Below are positions 54,601-61,922 of a stretch of 64,000 bases of DNA, one piece after another. The DNA is from a virus. The notes beneath the pieces are model-generated. The model was not told the origin of the DNA, ran no database searches, and saw only the letters and a list, made by a program, of their open reading frames with translations. A program made the position numbers and the translations under genes. Where the stretch lies: positions 1 through 64,000 of IMG/VR virus record IMGVR_UViG_3300042946_000658; one strand, written 5' to 3'. Position 1 is the stretch's first letter; every line of letters begins with the position of its first letter.

Positions 54601-54846
54601 GTAAGCCGCCTCATATTTAGGGATTTGAGTTCCGATAAATTTTACTGGTTCTGTTCCACCAAAAAATGTTTGGAATTCATCGTAATTTGTAATGAAGATT
54701 GGTTCGAAGGCTGGACCCTTTAAAGTCTCCCCAACTAATCCCAAAGTTGTAACACCTACGCTTTGTGCTACGAAAGATAAGTCTGTTTCTGAAGTATAAA
54801 CGCCGGGTGAGACGAAAACCTTTTGATTTGCTTGTGCTGTTGCCAT
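51646..54846 (-). CDS. Tail sheath protein (T4 gp18-like), oversized
   Basis: 1066 residues. The N-terminus (VFVSPGVYTSETDLSFVAQS, then GLVGETLKGPAFEPIFITNYDEF) and C-terminus (WGNKTLQVSDSALNRLNVRRLLLQARKLI region; then GKIYLKPTKALEFIDIEFFI) match contractile sheath proteins. T4 gp18 is 659 residues; the extra ~400 lie in the middle (about residues 120-600), Gly/Ser/Thr/Tyr-rich and probably surface-exposed domains on the sheath. It forms the contractile outer sheath. A terminator follows. A TATTTAT motif lies 37 bases upstream. Confidence 0.92.
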   Translation of the reverse strand: MATAQANQKVFVSPGVYTSETDLSFVAQSVGVTTLGLVGETLKGPAFEPIFITNYDEFQTFFGGTEPVKFIGTQIPKYEAAYIAKSYLQQSNQLFVTRILGLSGYDAGPSWSIRLIANVDGTTVGIDTGYAIPQNFTANFSGYSSGSTITFTSSLPSVLSNELNVQYTLADGSTSTYNSDITSFVQSISGNTNLSATTAVVYGAIPTTGYTNLDGTFTGLTNQFGCDSIDLEANDLTDGNNDTWFYAAFNPTTGNGYSGYSWDYAVSNYFTGASGTFYGTLSGSIYTYSGTAYTDYNNLVVATLRSRGISIYDANDHGMTYQVTGLTDLQMVTTGAYSGISQSPFATFQLSGATYQGSGFTFDVSFQSNNSNYITKVLGVTNFFKPRTQVPVFVEESYPGLLNYGYNKGYIRGIQPEMVALPEARDTSSTTTIAWYLDRYQTPKTPYVVSELRGNKVYKLFRFVSISDGNSANTEVKISIANLSFSNMTFDILVRDFFDTDANPVVYEKYTNCTMDPGSNSFVAKKVGSSDGEYPLNSAYIMIELSDEYVIDALPCGFYGLESRVYETASNPSPFAIIKNKYYYPGETVFDPPFGTTAGGSNIVTSSGDIVRRTYLGFSSSLGIDSDLLQYKGKQNPVTNWYLATESAPWNYLTQGFHMDSGATIVTIGDAFVTSGQAAFVCGVANFSDEPTTQENPYYFLYSRKYTMCFQGGFDGWDIYREFRTNQDRFALGASGFLQGAYPSVRYPNATGDGTFKRIVVANNTQDFANTDYYAYLLGILSFNNPESTNINVFATASIDYVNNSNLCELAIGMVSNERADSVYIVTTPDYNMYTPDANSQFEIIYPQEAVDNLDQTGIDSSYTATFYPWILTRDTVNNTQIYLPPTGEVCRNLALTDNISFPWFASAGYTRGLVNSIKARLKLTQEDRDTLYQGRINPIATFADVGTVIWGNKTLQVSDSALNRLNVRRLLLQARKLISAVAVRLLFEQNDEIVRQQFLDSVNPILDSIRRDRGLYDFRVTVSSSPEDLDRNTLTGKIYLKPTKALEFIDIEFFITPTGASFENI

Positions 54847-54883
54847 TTAGTTATTCTTTTCTAAAAATGAATTTATTTTTATC

Positions 54884-54890
54884 ATAAATA
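54884..54890 (-). promoter_or_regulatory. TATTTAT motif upstream of tail sheath gene
   Basis: The sense-strand motif ATATTTATGATAA lies 37 bases before ATG 54846, in the 124-base region shared with the divergent RHH gene. Confidence 0.45.
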
Positions 54891-54946
54891 TTTGATTAAA
54901 ACACAAAAAACTTGACTTTTGAATATGTATTTGTAAACGGTAAGAA

Positions 54947-54968
54947 TTTATTCTGCCTTTATTCTGCC
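54947..54968 (+). repeat. Tandem 11-base repeat, possible operator
   Basis: Two perfect adjacent copies of TTTATTCTGCC end two bases before the ATG of the ribbon-helix-helix gene. RHH repressors commonly bind tandem or inverted sub-sites of about this spacing, so autoregulation is plausible. The position would also block ribosome access or a nearby promoter. Confidence 0.55.
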
Positions 54969-54970
54969 TT

Positions 54971-55135
54971 ATGGACAAAACACCTCATAAAATAAAGAAT
55001 TTAAAGATTTCTGTTGAAGCACACACAATGTTAAAAAAACACTGTGAAAAACACGGTTTAAAGATTTATAAGTTTTTGGAAAACTTAATTGCCGAAAAGT
55101 GTAAAGAAAAAAAAGATATCTACGGAGAGGATTAA
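54971..55135 (+). CDS. Ribbon-helix-helix (RHH) DNA-binding protein
   Basis: 54 residues: MDKTPHKIKNLKISVEAHTM, then LKKHCEKHGLKIYKFLENLI and a short basic/acidic tail. The pattern beta-strand KNLKISV followed by two helices (EAHTMLKKHCEKHG and KIYKFLENLIAEKC) is that of small RHH (Arc/CopG-type) repressors, which bind DNA as dimers through the strand. It is the only plus-strand gene inside the 23-kb minus-strand tail block and converges with the connector gene, overlapping it by 4 bases. No Shine-Dalgarno is visible; a tandem repeat abuts the start. Confidence 0.75.
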   Translation: MDKTPHKIKNLKISVEAHTMLKKHCEKHGLKIYKFLENLIAEKCKEKKDIYGED

Positions 55136-56175
55136 ACCAACTTGGCAACAAAGTCTATATTTGCTTCTTGACCAACAGTTTCTTTATTAACCTCAATCAA
55201 AATAATATCATTTGTGTTGAGTTGGATTAAGTCTAAATCAGAACCATAGTAATCGCCATTTATGTAAACATCAAATGAATCAACATTTGTTGTACCCATT
55301 AAATTTAAATCAATTCGGTAATCAACAATATCACTTAAACTTGTATTACCCGATGTGTAAATAAAATTGAATGGAAATTCATTTGGGTTTGGTGGCATAA
55401 TCTCTGCTCGTTTAGCATTTGCCAAACTTGCATCAACTTCAAATAATTCTAATACTCTACTAACCGCGGGTTTTACTTGGAACTCTTCTTCGTCAATCAA
55501 GTAACCTAACATTGTAAAATCATAACTTTGGACATAATATTTTCTTTTGTCCAAATCCATAACAGAATTATCCGTAACGTTATCCATAATGATTGGAACA
55601 TACTGACCTTTAATAAAGGTATATGCCTGTCTTGATGAAAAAGTTTGCATCACATTTTTATTAAATGTGTTTAACTCTCTCATTCTATTACAGATTATTT
55701 TTACACTATATTTTATATCCACAGGAACAGGTTGGGGGATTGTATAAACATCATACCCTTTTACGTTTCCGTTCCAAGTAGGAACTGTAGCATAATAAAA
55801 TTGTTTTCTATTTGGAATAGTATACTGTGTGGATGGATTGGTTCCGTATTTAACTTCAGGATTTCTAACTGTTGTAATAAATGGTGGGTTCGTATTGAAG
55901 TCAGGGTCTTTGAAGTTCCAAGTTTCAGTAAACTGTGACCAATTTTGTGTTGTGATAATTTTATCAATAACAGGAACTGTTTTACCCTCAACAACAAGTT
56001 TTAAAGAATCCTTAACAAAATCGAGCATACCCCTATCCAAATCAGCGTGTAATACGGACTTTGGTAGATATGTCCCATCTTTTTGAATATACTCAAGAAG
56101 TTCTCGTCTTCTTTCGGATAAAATTTTTGGTGGAACTAAATCTATGTTTGGTTTTATTTGCTTTGGGAACCCCAT
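55132..56175 (-). CDS. Tail completion/connector protein candidate
   Basis: 347 residues from ATG 56175 (MGFPKQIKPNIDLVPPK); an in-frame TTG at 56190 overlaps the previous gene and is less likely. Distinctive sequence includes VPVDIKYSVKIICNRMRELN, VMQTFSSRQAYTFIKGQY and KRKYYVQSYDFTMLGYLIDE. The position upstream of the sheath gene and next to other candidate neck genes suggests a sheath terminator or neck protein comparable to T4 gp15, gp14 or gp3. The family was not identified with certainty. Confidence 0.5.
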   Translation of the reverse strand: MGFPKQIKPNIDLVPPKILSERRRELLEYIQKDGTYLPKSVLHADLDRGMLDFVKDSLKLVVEGKTVPVIDKIITTQNWSQFTETWNFKDPDFNTNPPFITTVRNPEVKYGTNPSTQYTIPNRKQFYYATVPTWNGNVKGYDVYTIPQPVPVDIKYSVKIICNRMRELNTFNKNVMQTFSSRQAYTFIKGQYVPIIMDNVTDNSVMDLDKRKYYVQSYDFTMLGYLIDEEEFQVKPAVSRVLELFEVDASLANAKRAEIMPPNPNEFPFNFIYTSGNTSLSDIVDYRIDLNLMGTTNVDSFDVYINGDYYGSDLDLIQLNTNDIILIEVNKETVGQEANIDFVAKLV

Positions 56176-56176
56176 A

Positions 56177-56590
56177 TTAGTTATTAACAATAAAAATTTT
56201 ATTTTTACGATTTACCATATCAACCGCATTGGCGTGAAATACTGGTTCTTCAGTATCTTTGTAAACAAATGAGTCATAAACATCGGGCTTATATGTTACA
56301 ACAATACCGTTTGGTTCTTTAGGGATATTTTCACAAGGGTATTGACAAAAATCTTCCAAGTAACCAATAACAAATGCGTGAACATTTTTTGATTTTTCAC
56401 GACGAACTCGGTCTCTACCACCCTTTCTAACTCTGAACTCCACATCACTTAATTTTACAAAGTCGGCGTGCATAATAACCTTACCATCAAACGTTACTGA
56501 AAAAGTATGTTTGTGTAGGTTATAATACACCATAACTCTTTTACCTAAAAAGGCAGATTCAAATTGTGATTCAGTAATTAGTATTTTCAT
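56177..56590 (-). CDS. Unknown protein with MKIxITExQ leader
   Basis: 137 residues. It begins MKILITESQFESAFLGKRV and has a basic segment (RVRKGGRDRVRREKSKN) and a short Cys pair (CQYPCENIP). The opening resembles the leader of the next gene upstream (MKIIITERQYNM). The compact alpha/beta composition gives no family assignment. It lies one base from the connector candidate, within the neck/tail operon. The ITE-S/Q motif could be a protease-processed tag, by analogy with T4 capsid-targeting sequences, but nothing proves it. Confidence 0.55.
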   Translation of the reverse strand: MKILITESQFESAFLGKRVMVYYNLHKHTFSVTFDGKVIMHADFVKLSDVEFRVRKGGRDRVRREKSKNVHAFVIGYLEDFCQYPCENIPKEPNGIVVTYKPDVYDSFVYKDTEEPVFHANAVDMVNRKNKIFIVNN

Positions 56591-56599
56591 ATATTATAA

Positions 56600-56896
56600 T
56601 TATTTTGAACAATAGTTATCGTAGGTGTGAATAAAGAAATCCCTAAATTGTGATTGATACCCATTGTCAATAAGATATTGATAGATATACTCATATAAAT
56701 CATCATTACCAATTTGTTCACATAATTGTTCGACAATATTTGCCATTGATGAATCAACATATTCTCTAATTTCATCTTTACTCCAATAATCACAAACAGA
56801 ATCACGGTCCAAGTCACTTATGTGTTCATCGACATACCCCAATCTTCGTTGTAGTCTTAACATATTGTATTGTCTCTCTGTGATGATGATTTTCAT
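56600..56896 (-). CDS. Unknown acidic helical protein with MKIxITExQ leader
   Basis: 98 residues: MKIIITERQYNMLRLQRRL, then an acidic helical body (DEHISDLDRDSVCDYWSKDE) ending DNYCSK. It shares its first nine residues, with conservative changes, with the 137-aa neighbour, while the remainder differs. The ATG overlaps the stop of the upstream gene (TAATG). Function unknown. Confidence 0.55.
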   Translation of the reverse strand: MKIIITERQYNMLRLQRRLGYVDEHISDLDRDSVCDYWSKDEIREYVDSSMANIVEQLCEQIGNDDLYEYIYQYLIDNGYQSQFRDFFIHTYDNYCSK

Positions 56897-57411
56897 TAAA
56901 ATCCGTCAAATTCATTTACCGTAACCGGGGTTGCGATAATTGTTCTGTAGAATGGTTTGTAACCACCATACGTATGTTTATTGTCTGAAGTAACCCTTCC
57001 ATCATCGGCTACAGAGAAATATCTAACCTTATCTTCAGTTAAATAATAACCCAAGTAATCACCAAACATTACATCAACACCAAGTTCATCAAGATAAGAT
57101 TGGTAAACAGAAAATTTCATATTACCAGGTTCCATTTGTTCAACCCTACTCTGACCTAAGAATTGTGTGGTAGGTGCCATAATTTGAACAAGACCCTTAA
57201 GTTCAACAGGGGGTAGGTATTTGATACCACCTTCCAAAGCTTCTCCATAAACATCATCAGTATTTGTTTTATATCTGTCGACTCTATAAAGGATTACGGT
57301 AAAGTTCATATCACCCTCTAACCACTCTGAACCCATTGCAATATCAAGGGCATAATCCTCACCACCAAAGAATTTACCTAATCTTGTAATTGGAACTAAT
57401 TTTTCTCCCAT
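56896..57411 (-). CDS. Neck/head-completion protein candidate
   Basis: 171 residues starting MGEKLVPITRLGKFFGGEDY. It has a beta-rich look with MNFTVILYRVDRYKTNTDDVYGEA and VELKGLVQIMAPTTQFLGQSRVE. Size and location, upstream of the connector and sheath genes and divergent from the helicase, suggest a neck or head-tail joining component (T4 gp14-like position), but no signature proves this. The ATG is only four bases from a TATTTAT motif, which is unusually close. Confidence 0.45.
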   Translation of the reverse strand: MGEKLVPITRLGKFFGGEDYALDIAMGSEWLEGDMNFTVILYRVDRYKTNTDDVYGEALEGGIKYLPPVELKGLVQIMAPTTQFLGQSRVEQMEPGNMKFSVYQSYLDELGVDVMFGDYLGYYLTEDKVRYFSVADDGRVTSDNKHTYGGYKPFYRTIIATPVTVNEFDGF

Positions 57412-57415
57412 ATTG

Positions 57416-57422
57416 ATAAATA
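57416..57422 (-). promoter_or_regulatory. TATTTAT motif in divergent intergenic gap
   Basis: The sense-strand motif GTATTTATCAATA lies four bases before ATG 57411 in the ~48-base gap to the divergent helicase gene. The closeness would give a nearly leaderless transcript, so its promoter role here is weaker. Confidence 0.3.
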
Positions 57423-57459
57423 CAATTATATTGATTATTATTATGTAAAATGCTTTTTG

Positions 57460-59214
57460 ATGGCAGAACCAAGAACAATAGAATCGAAGGCAATCAAGAT
57501 TTTAGAGGAATACCAAGGGGCCAATAACCACATTATTAACTTAAAAATTAAGTTAGAAAAAAACCCTAAATTTTTCCCTACAAGAAGCCAATGTGATTAC
57601 ATCTTTGAGAATAAAGATGTTGTACCTAAAGTTGCTCGTAAATGGGTGGTACTTGATTCATACTTTTCACAAAAACTTGCTGATGATAAATTCTTAATGA
57701 CCGTCCCCGAAAAAATGTGGGTGGAAAAGATTTTATGTGAAAGAGATAAAGCGTTTCATATTTGGGGAAAGTTTTTTGAATCCGATGAATTACAAGAATA
57801 TTGGGTTCCGAAGGCATCTATTATCAAAGACAATAAGGTTAATATTGGTGAAATAGATTATTCAAAATATTCTCATCGTCCTCCATTGGACCACCAAAAA
57901 ATTGCAATCGAACAATTATTAAGAAATAAGAAATACATTTTGGCTGATGATATGGGGTTAGGTAAAACTACCTCAACAATTATCGCATCATTAGAGACAG
58001 GTGCTAAAAAGATTTTAATTATCTGTCCAGCATCTTTAAAGATTAACTGGCAACGAGAATATCAACTTTACAGTAACAAAACAAGTTATGTTTGTGAAGG
58101 TAAAAACTACTCAAGTGAACACGATATTTTGATAATGAATTATGATATTATCAAAAATTTCCACGATACAAAAAACAAAGAAAAGTCTCAAATTTTTAAA
58201 GACAAGTTTGATTTAGTAATCATTGATGAAGCACACTACATTCAAAATGTCCAAGCTCAAAGAACAAAATTAATTAACGATATTGTTAAAGATGTTGATA
58301 GACTTTGGTTATTAACAGGTACCCCGATGACATCAAGACCAATTAATTATTTTAATTTGTTATCGTTGGTTGACTCTCCTGTTGCTAAGAATTGGATGGC
58401 GTATGTTGTCAGATATTGTGCAGGATATCAGTTCAAAGTAGGACCAAGAAAAGTTTGGAATGTAATGGGAGCGTCTAACTTGGAGGAATTAAGAGACCGA
58501 ACTACAACAACGGTTCTTCGTCGTTTAAAAGAAGACGTTTTAGATTTACCTGATAAAATCATAACACCAGTTTATTTACGACTCAAGTCAAAATTGTACG
58601 AGGAGGTAATGGGTGATTATTATAATTGGTATGAAAAAAATCCTGACGAGAGTAAAAACTTATCTCTTCAGTTTACAAAGTTAACTCAAGTTAGACAGGT
58701 TATCGCAGATGAAAAAGTTAACCACACAATTGAACTTGCAGAGAACATAATAGAACAAGGAAAAAAAGTTATCATTTTTTGTAATTTTACAAACTCTTTA
58801 GAAAAAATATGTGAACACTTTGGTAAATCTGCGGTGCGTCTTGATGGGTCAATGTCAAAAACGCAAAGACAAGATTCGGTTGACAGATTCCAAGAAGATG
58901 ACAAAGTAAAAGTGTTTGTCGGTAATATTAAAGCCGCAGGTGTGGGTATCACACTAACCGCAGCTGAAGCTGTTATTATGAACGATTTGTCATTCTTACC
59001 GTCTGACCACAGTCAATCTGAGGACCGAGCTTACCGATACGGACAGAAAAATAATGTTTTGGTTTACTACCCAATTTTTGAAAATACAATCGAAGGAATC
59101 ATCTATGACATACTCAATAACAAGAAAAAAATTATTGGAACCGTGATGGGTGATACTCAAGATGAAACAAATGTTGTTGAGGAAATTTTGAAAGAGATTA
59201 GTAGAATGAGATAA
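57460..59214 (+). CDS. SNF2-family DNA helicase/translocase
   Basis: 584 residues from ATG 57460 (MAEPRTIESKAIKIL); an in-frame TTG one codon earlier is possible. SF2/SNF2 motifs are complete: PPLDHQKIAIEQLL (Q-like), LADDMGLGKTTSTI (I), LIICPASLKINWQRE (Ia), FDLVIIDEAHYIQN (II, DEAH), WLLTGTPMT (III), VIIFCNF (IV), GITLTAAEAVIMND (V), HSQSEDRAYRYGQ (VI). It resembles SMARCAL1/annealing-helicase-type enzymes and may fill the recombination/fork-remodelling role of T4 UvsW. It starts the plus-strand unit and is two bases from the next frame. Confidence 0.92.
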   Translation: MAEPRTIESKAIKILEEYQGANNHIINLKIKLEKNPKFFPTRSQCDYIFENKDVVPKVARKWVVLDSYFSQKLADDKFLMTVPEKMWVEKILCERDKAFHIWGKFFESDELQEYWVPKASIIKDNKVNIGEIDYSKYSHRPPLDHQKIAIEQLLRNKKYILADDMGLGKTTSTIIASLETGAKKILIICPASLKINWQREYQLYSNKTSYVCEGKNYSSEHDILIMNYDIIKNFHDTKNKEKSQIFKDKFDLVIIDEAHYIQNVQAQRTKLINDIVKDVDRLWLLTGTPMTSRPINYFNLLSLVDSPVAKNWMAYVVRYCAGYQFKVGPRKVWNVMGASNLEELRDRTTTTVLRRLKEDVLDLPDKIITPVYLRLKSKLYEEVMGDYYNWYEKNPDESKNLSLQFTKLTQVRQVIADEKVNHTIELAENIIEQGKKVIIFCNFTNSLEKICEHFGKSAVRLDGSMSKTQRQDSVDRFQEDDKVKVFVGNIKAAGVGITLTAAEAVIMNDLSFLPSDHSQSEDRAYRYGQKNNVLVYYPIFENTIEGIIYDILNNKKKIIGTVMGDTQDETNVVEEILKEISRMR

Positions 59215-59230
59215 AAGTGTATCTTCCTGT

Positions 59231-59237
59231 TATTTAT
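59231..59237 (+). promoter_or_regulatory. TATTTAT motif upstream of SOD-fusion gene
   Basis: The plus-strand motif TTATTTATAAGGA lies 18 bases before ATG 59256. It is on the sense strand of a plus gene, showing that the motif orientation follows gene direction. Confidence 0.45.
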
Positions 59238-59255
59238 AAGGAAATATACCTTAAT

Positions 59256-60785
59256 ATGCAACACTTACAAGAATCAGTAGAAAGAGTTGAAAAACAAATT
59301 TTACAAGAACAAAAAAAAGAAGAGGTAAAAGTTTTAATTAACGAAATGAAGAAGATAGGTATTGAAGACCTACCTTATGCCTACACAGCCCTGAAAAGAT
59401 TTATTGACCCCGAAACAATGAATGTTCATTACAACAAACATTACAAGGGTTATGTAAATAAGTTAAATGACTTACTCTCTAAAAGAAAATCAAAAAACAA
59501 CGATTTAGAAAAAATCATAAGAAACATTTCAAAGTATCCAAAGGCAGTTAGAGATAATGCAGGTGGGGCGTTTAACCACGCATTGTTTTGGAATATGTTA
59601 TCACCAAAACCGATGAAAGTTGGTAATGATATTAAACAAAGAATCATAAAAGATTTTGGTAGTTTTGATAGATTCAAAAAAGAATTTGAAAAAATTGCAA
59701 CAGAAAGATTTGGTTCAGGTTGGGTTTGGTTGATTATTACTAAAAAAAATACTCTAAAGGTGATGTCCACTCCAAACCAAGACAATCCACTAATGAATGT
59801 TATTGAGGATGGGGGATTCCCATTGTTAGGTTTAGACTTATGGGAACACGCTTACTATCTAAAATACAAAAACAAAAGAGACGAATACATTAAAAACTTT
59901 TGGACCGCAGTTAATTGGGATTTTGTCGAGGGGTTATACAAGATGAGGTCTGAGACTCGTTTAACTGAAATAAAAGAAGTTAAAGGTTTAATCTTGGAAG
60001 GTAAATCTGAAAGTTGTTCTAAAGAAGAAAAAGATTTTTACCGAGTTTTATTTAGTGTTAATGAAAATGTTGTTGAGGTTTACAAGAACACAATTAATAA
60101 AATAATTAAAAGAAAATTTGCTGACAAGTGGTTCCCTTATTCTAAAGGTGAATTAGCGGGTGTATACAATTTAGAAAAAGAAGGTCGTTCAGATATAAAT
60201 TATTTAAACACAAACTACACCGTAATTTGTCCATTAATAAAAGATATTAATAAAGTTATTACTCGTTCAGGTCAAGAACCAATATCATTTGCGGTACCAC
60301 CACAAAATCAAGTTGCAGAAATGAAAAGACTCTGTAACTATATTGAAAAATATCAGGACAGAATTTTTGACCCAAAAAGTGCAACATTCCAAAATATGAT
60401 GTCGTTATTACTTCGTACAAATGAACAAGGGTCTAAACGAGAAGAATTTGCAAAAAAAGTAATTACCGAAAAAATACCAAATTCAAAAGTTGTTACAACT
60501 GCAGGGTCTGGTTCAGTCAAAGATGCCGTCCAAAAAATTGACTTAGAAGTTTTCATAAATGGTCAAAAAAATACTTGTCAGGTAAAGGGTTTTATGGAAT
60601 TAAAACCTGCCGATGGTAAAATAGTTATTATTGGTAGTGGTGAAGTAAGATACTATAATGTTGATTGGATGGTGTTTGTTAACATAAAAATGAGAAGAGT
60701 TGTTATCTTCAGAAACACACCAAATATTGTTATGGGGGAGTATGTTTTTGATGAGTCAGATTTGATTTACAACTTAAACCTTTAA
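59256..60785 (+). CDS. Mn/Fe superoxide dismutase fused to putative nuclease domain
   Basis: 509 residues from ATG 59256; an in-frame GTG at 59217 is less likely because a TATTTAT motif lies between. Residues 1-20 form a helical leader (MQHLQESVERVEKQILQEQK). Residues ~35-230 are a Mn/Fe-SOD with all four metal ligands: His58 (NVHYNKHYKGYV), His108 (FNHALFW), Asp194 and His198 (LDLWEHAYYL). Gln175 in STPNQDNPL is the Mn-type position of the outer-sphere Gln. Residues ~250-509 are another domain: KIDLEVFINGQKNTCQVKG fits a PD-(D/E)xK-like core (Asp...Gln-x-Lys), preceded by GSKREEFAKKVI. The SOD detoxifies superoxide; the nuclease assignment is tentative. Confidence 0.85.
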   Translation: MQHLQESVERVEKQILQEQKKEEVKVLINEMKKIGIEDLPYAYTALKRFIDPETMNVHYNKHYKGYVNKLNDLLSKRKSKNNDLEKIIRNISKYPKAVRDNAGGAFNHALFWNMLSPKPMKVGNDIKQRIIKDFGSFDRFKKEFEKIATERFGSGWVWLIITKKNTLKVMSTPNQDNPLMNVIEDGGFPLLGLDLWEHAYYLKYKNKRDEYIKNFWTAVNWDFVEGLYKMRSETRLTEIKEVKGLILEGKSESCSKEEKDFYRVLFSVNENVVEVYKNTINKIIKRKFADKWFPYSKGELAGVYNLEKEGRSDINYLNTNYTVICPLIKDINKVITRSGQEPISFAVPPQNQVAEMKRLCNYIEKYQDRIFDPKSATFQNMMSLLLRTNEQGSKREEFAKKVITEKIPNSKVVTTAGSGSVKDAVQKIDLEVFINGQKNTCQVKGFMELKPADGKIVIIGSGEVRYYNVDWMVFVNIKMRRVVIFRNTPNIVMGEYVFDESDLIYNLNL

Positions 60786-60790
60786 TAAAC

Positions 60791-60797
60791 TATTTAT
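60791..60797 (+). promoter_or_regulatory. TATTTAT motif upstream of gp13-like gene
   Basis: The plus-strand motif CTATTTATAGGTA ends four bases before ATG 60802. Spacing is too short for a normal leader. Confidence 0.3.
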
Positions 60798-60801
60798 AGG
60801 T

Positions 60802-61920
60802 ATGGCAGCAATTCCAGAACCAGAAAGAAGTAAAATTTATACGAGAATTAAACATCAGTTAGGTGCACCACTTAGAAGTGTTGAACTTGAAGATGAAATG
60901 ATGGACTCGTTAATGGAACTATCAATCCAAGACTATGAACAATATGTTTTAGATTGGTTAATAGAATCTCAATGGGTTAACTTGGTTAACCTTAATATGA
61001 GTGAAAAATCAGTTGCAAACGCACTAATTACAAGAACATTTAATCTTGAGGACCAATACACCTATGCATATTCAAAGATTGTTGGTCTACAAACAGTTGG
61101 TCCTTGGGTTCTTAAAAAAGATTACTTTATTCTTAGTGCCAACACACAAACTTATGAGATACCAGCAGGTCGTGAGGTAAACGAATTACTATGGTTTTCA
61201 AACCAACCTTGGCAAAACGTGGCTCTTTGGGGTACCGCTGATTTTGGTTTTGCAGGCGTAGGTCTTGGTGGTAACCAAGCGGGTTATGCACAATATGGTA
61301 ACGCAGGTTCGTACTTTATGATGAGTGGTTTTGACTACCTAATTAGATATCAAGAAGCAAATATTCTTAACCGAATCTTAGGTGGTTCATTAACCTATAG
61401 AATTACAGGATTACCGGACGGTAAAAAAATGGTTCATTTGTATAATACACCTGGTGGTAATTTTAACTGGAGTAACTATTCTGAATACGCAGGTAAAGCC
61501 GTATGGTATTGGTATTATGATGTTGATGGTGATAGTAGAAAAGATTGTTTAAGAGACAATCCTGACGTTATCAAATTACCTTCAGACGTTCCAATCGAAG
61601 ACTTAAGTTGGGAAGATTTAAATGCTCCCGCACAACAATGGGTTAGAAGATGGTTTACCGCTTACTGTAAAGAAACTTTAGCGAGAGTTAGAGGAAAATA
61701 CTCAGGTAATTTAAAAACCCCTGATAGTGAACTTGTAATGGATTATCAGTCACTTTTAACTGAAGCTAAAGACGAAAAGACTAAATTAGACGAAGAATTA
61801 AAAGCAAGACTTGAAAGATTACGTCCTGAAAAACAAATGGAAAAAGAAGCTCTAACGGCAGAAAACCTGAATAAACAAATGAAATTTAGGGCAATGCCTC
61901 GTCAAATTTATGTTATCTAA
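60802..61920 (+). CDS. Neck protein candidate (T4 gp13-like)
   Basis: 372 residues (T4 gp13: 309). The sequence runs MAAIPEPERSKIYTRIKHQL, a central Gly/Ala/Tyr-rich loop (GFAGVGLGGNQAGYAQYGN), and a helical C-terminal part with WVRRWFTAYCKETLARVRGKYSG, then PDSELVMDYQSLL and EELKARLERLRPEK. This helix block resembles the gp13-type neck proteins of T4-like marine phages. It would connect the portal to the tail. It is followed three bases later by a small virion-type gene. Confidence 0.6.
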   Translation: MAAIPEPERSKIYTRIKHQLGAPLRSVELEDEMMDSLMELSIQDYEQYVLDWLIESQWVNLVNLNMSEKSVANALITRTFNLEDQYTYAYSKIVGLQTVGPWVLKKDYFILSANTQTYEIPAGREVNELLWFSNQPWQNVALWGTADFGFAGVGLGGNQAGYAQYGNAGSYFMMSGFDYLIRYQEANILNRILGGSLTYRITGLPDGKKMVHLYNTPGGNFNWSNYSEYAGKAVWYWYYDVDGDSRKDCLRDNPDVIKLPSDVPIEDLSWEDLNAPAQQWVRRWFTAYCKETLARVRGKYSGNLKTPDSELVMDYQSLLTEAKDEKTKLDEELKARLERLRPEKQMEKEALTAENLNKQMKFRAMPRQIYVI

Positions 61921-61922
61921 TT

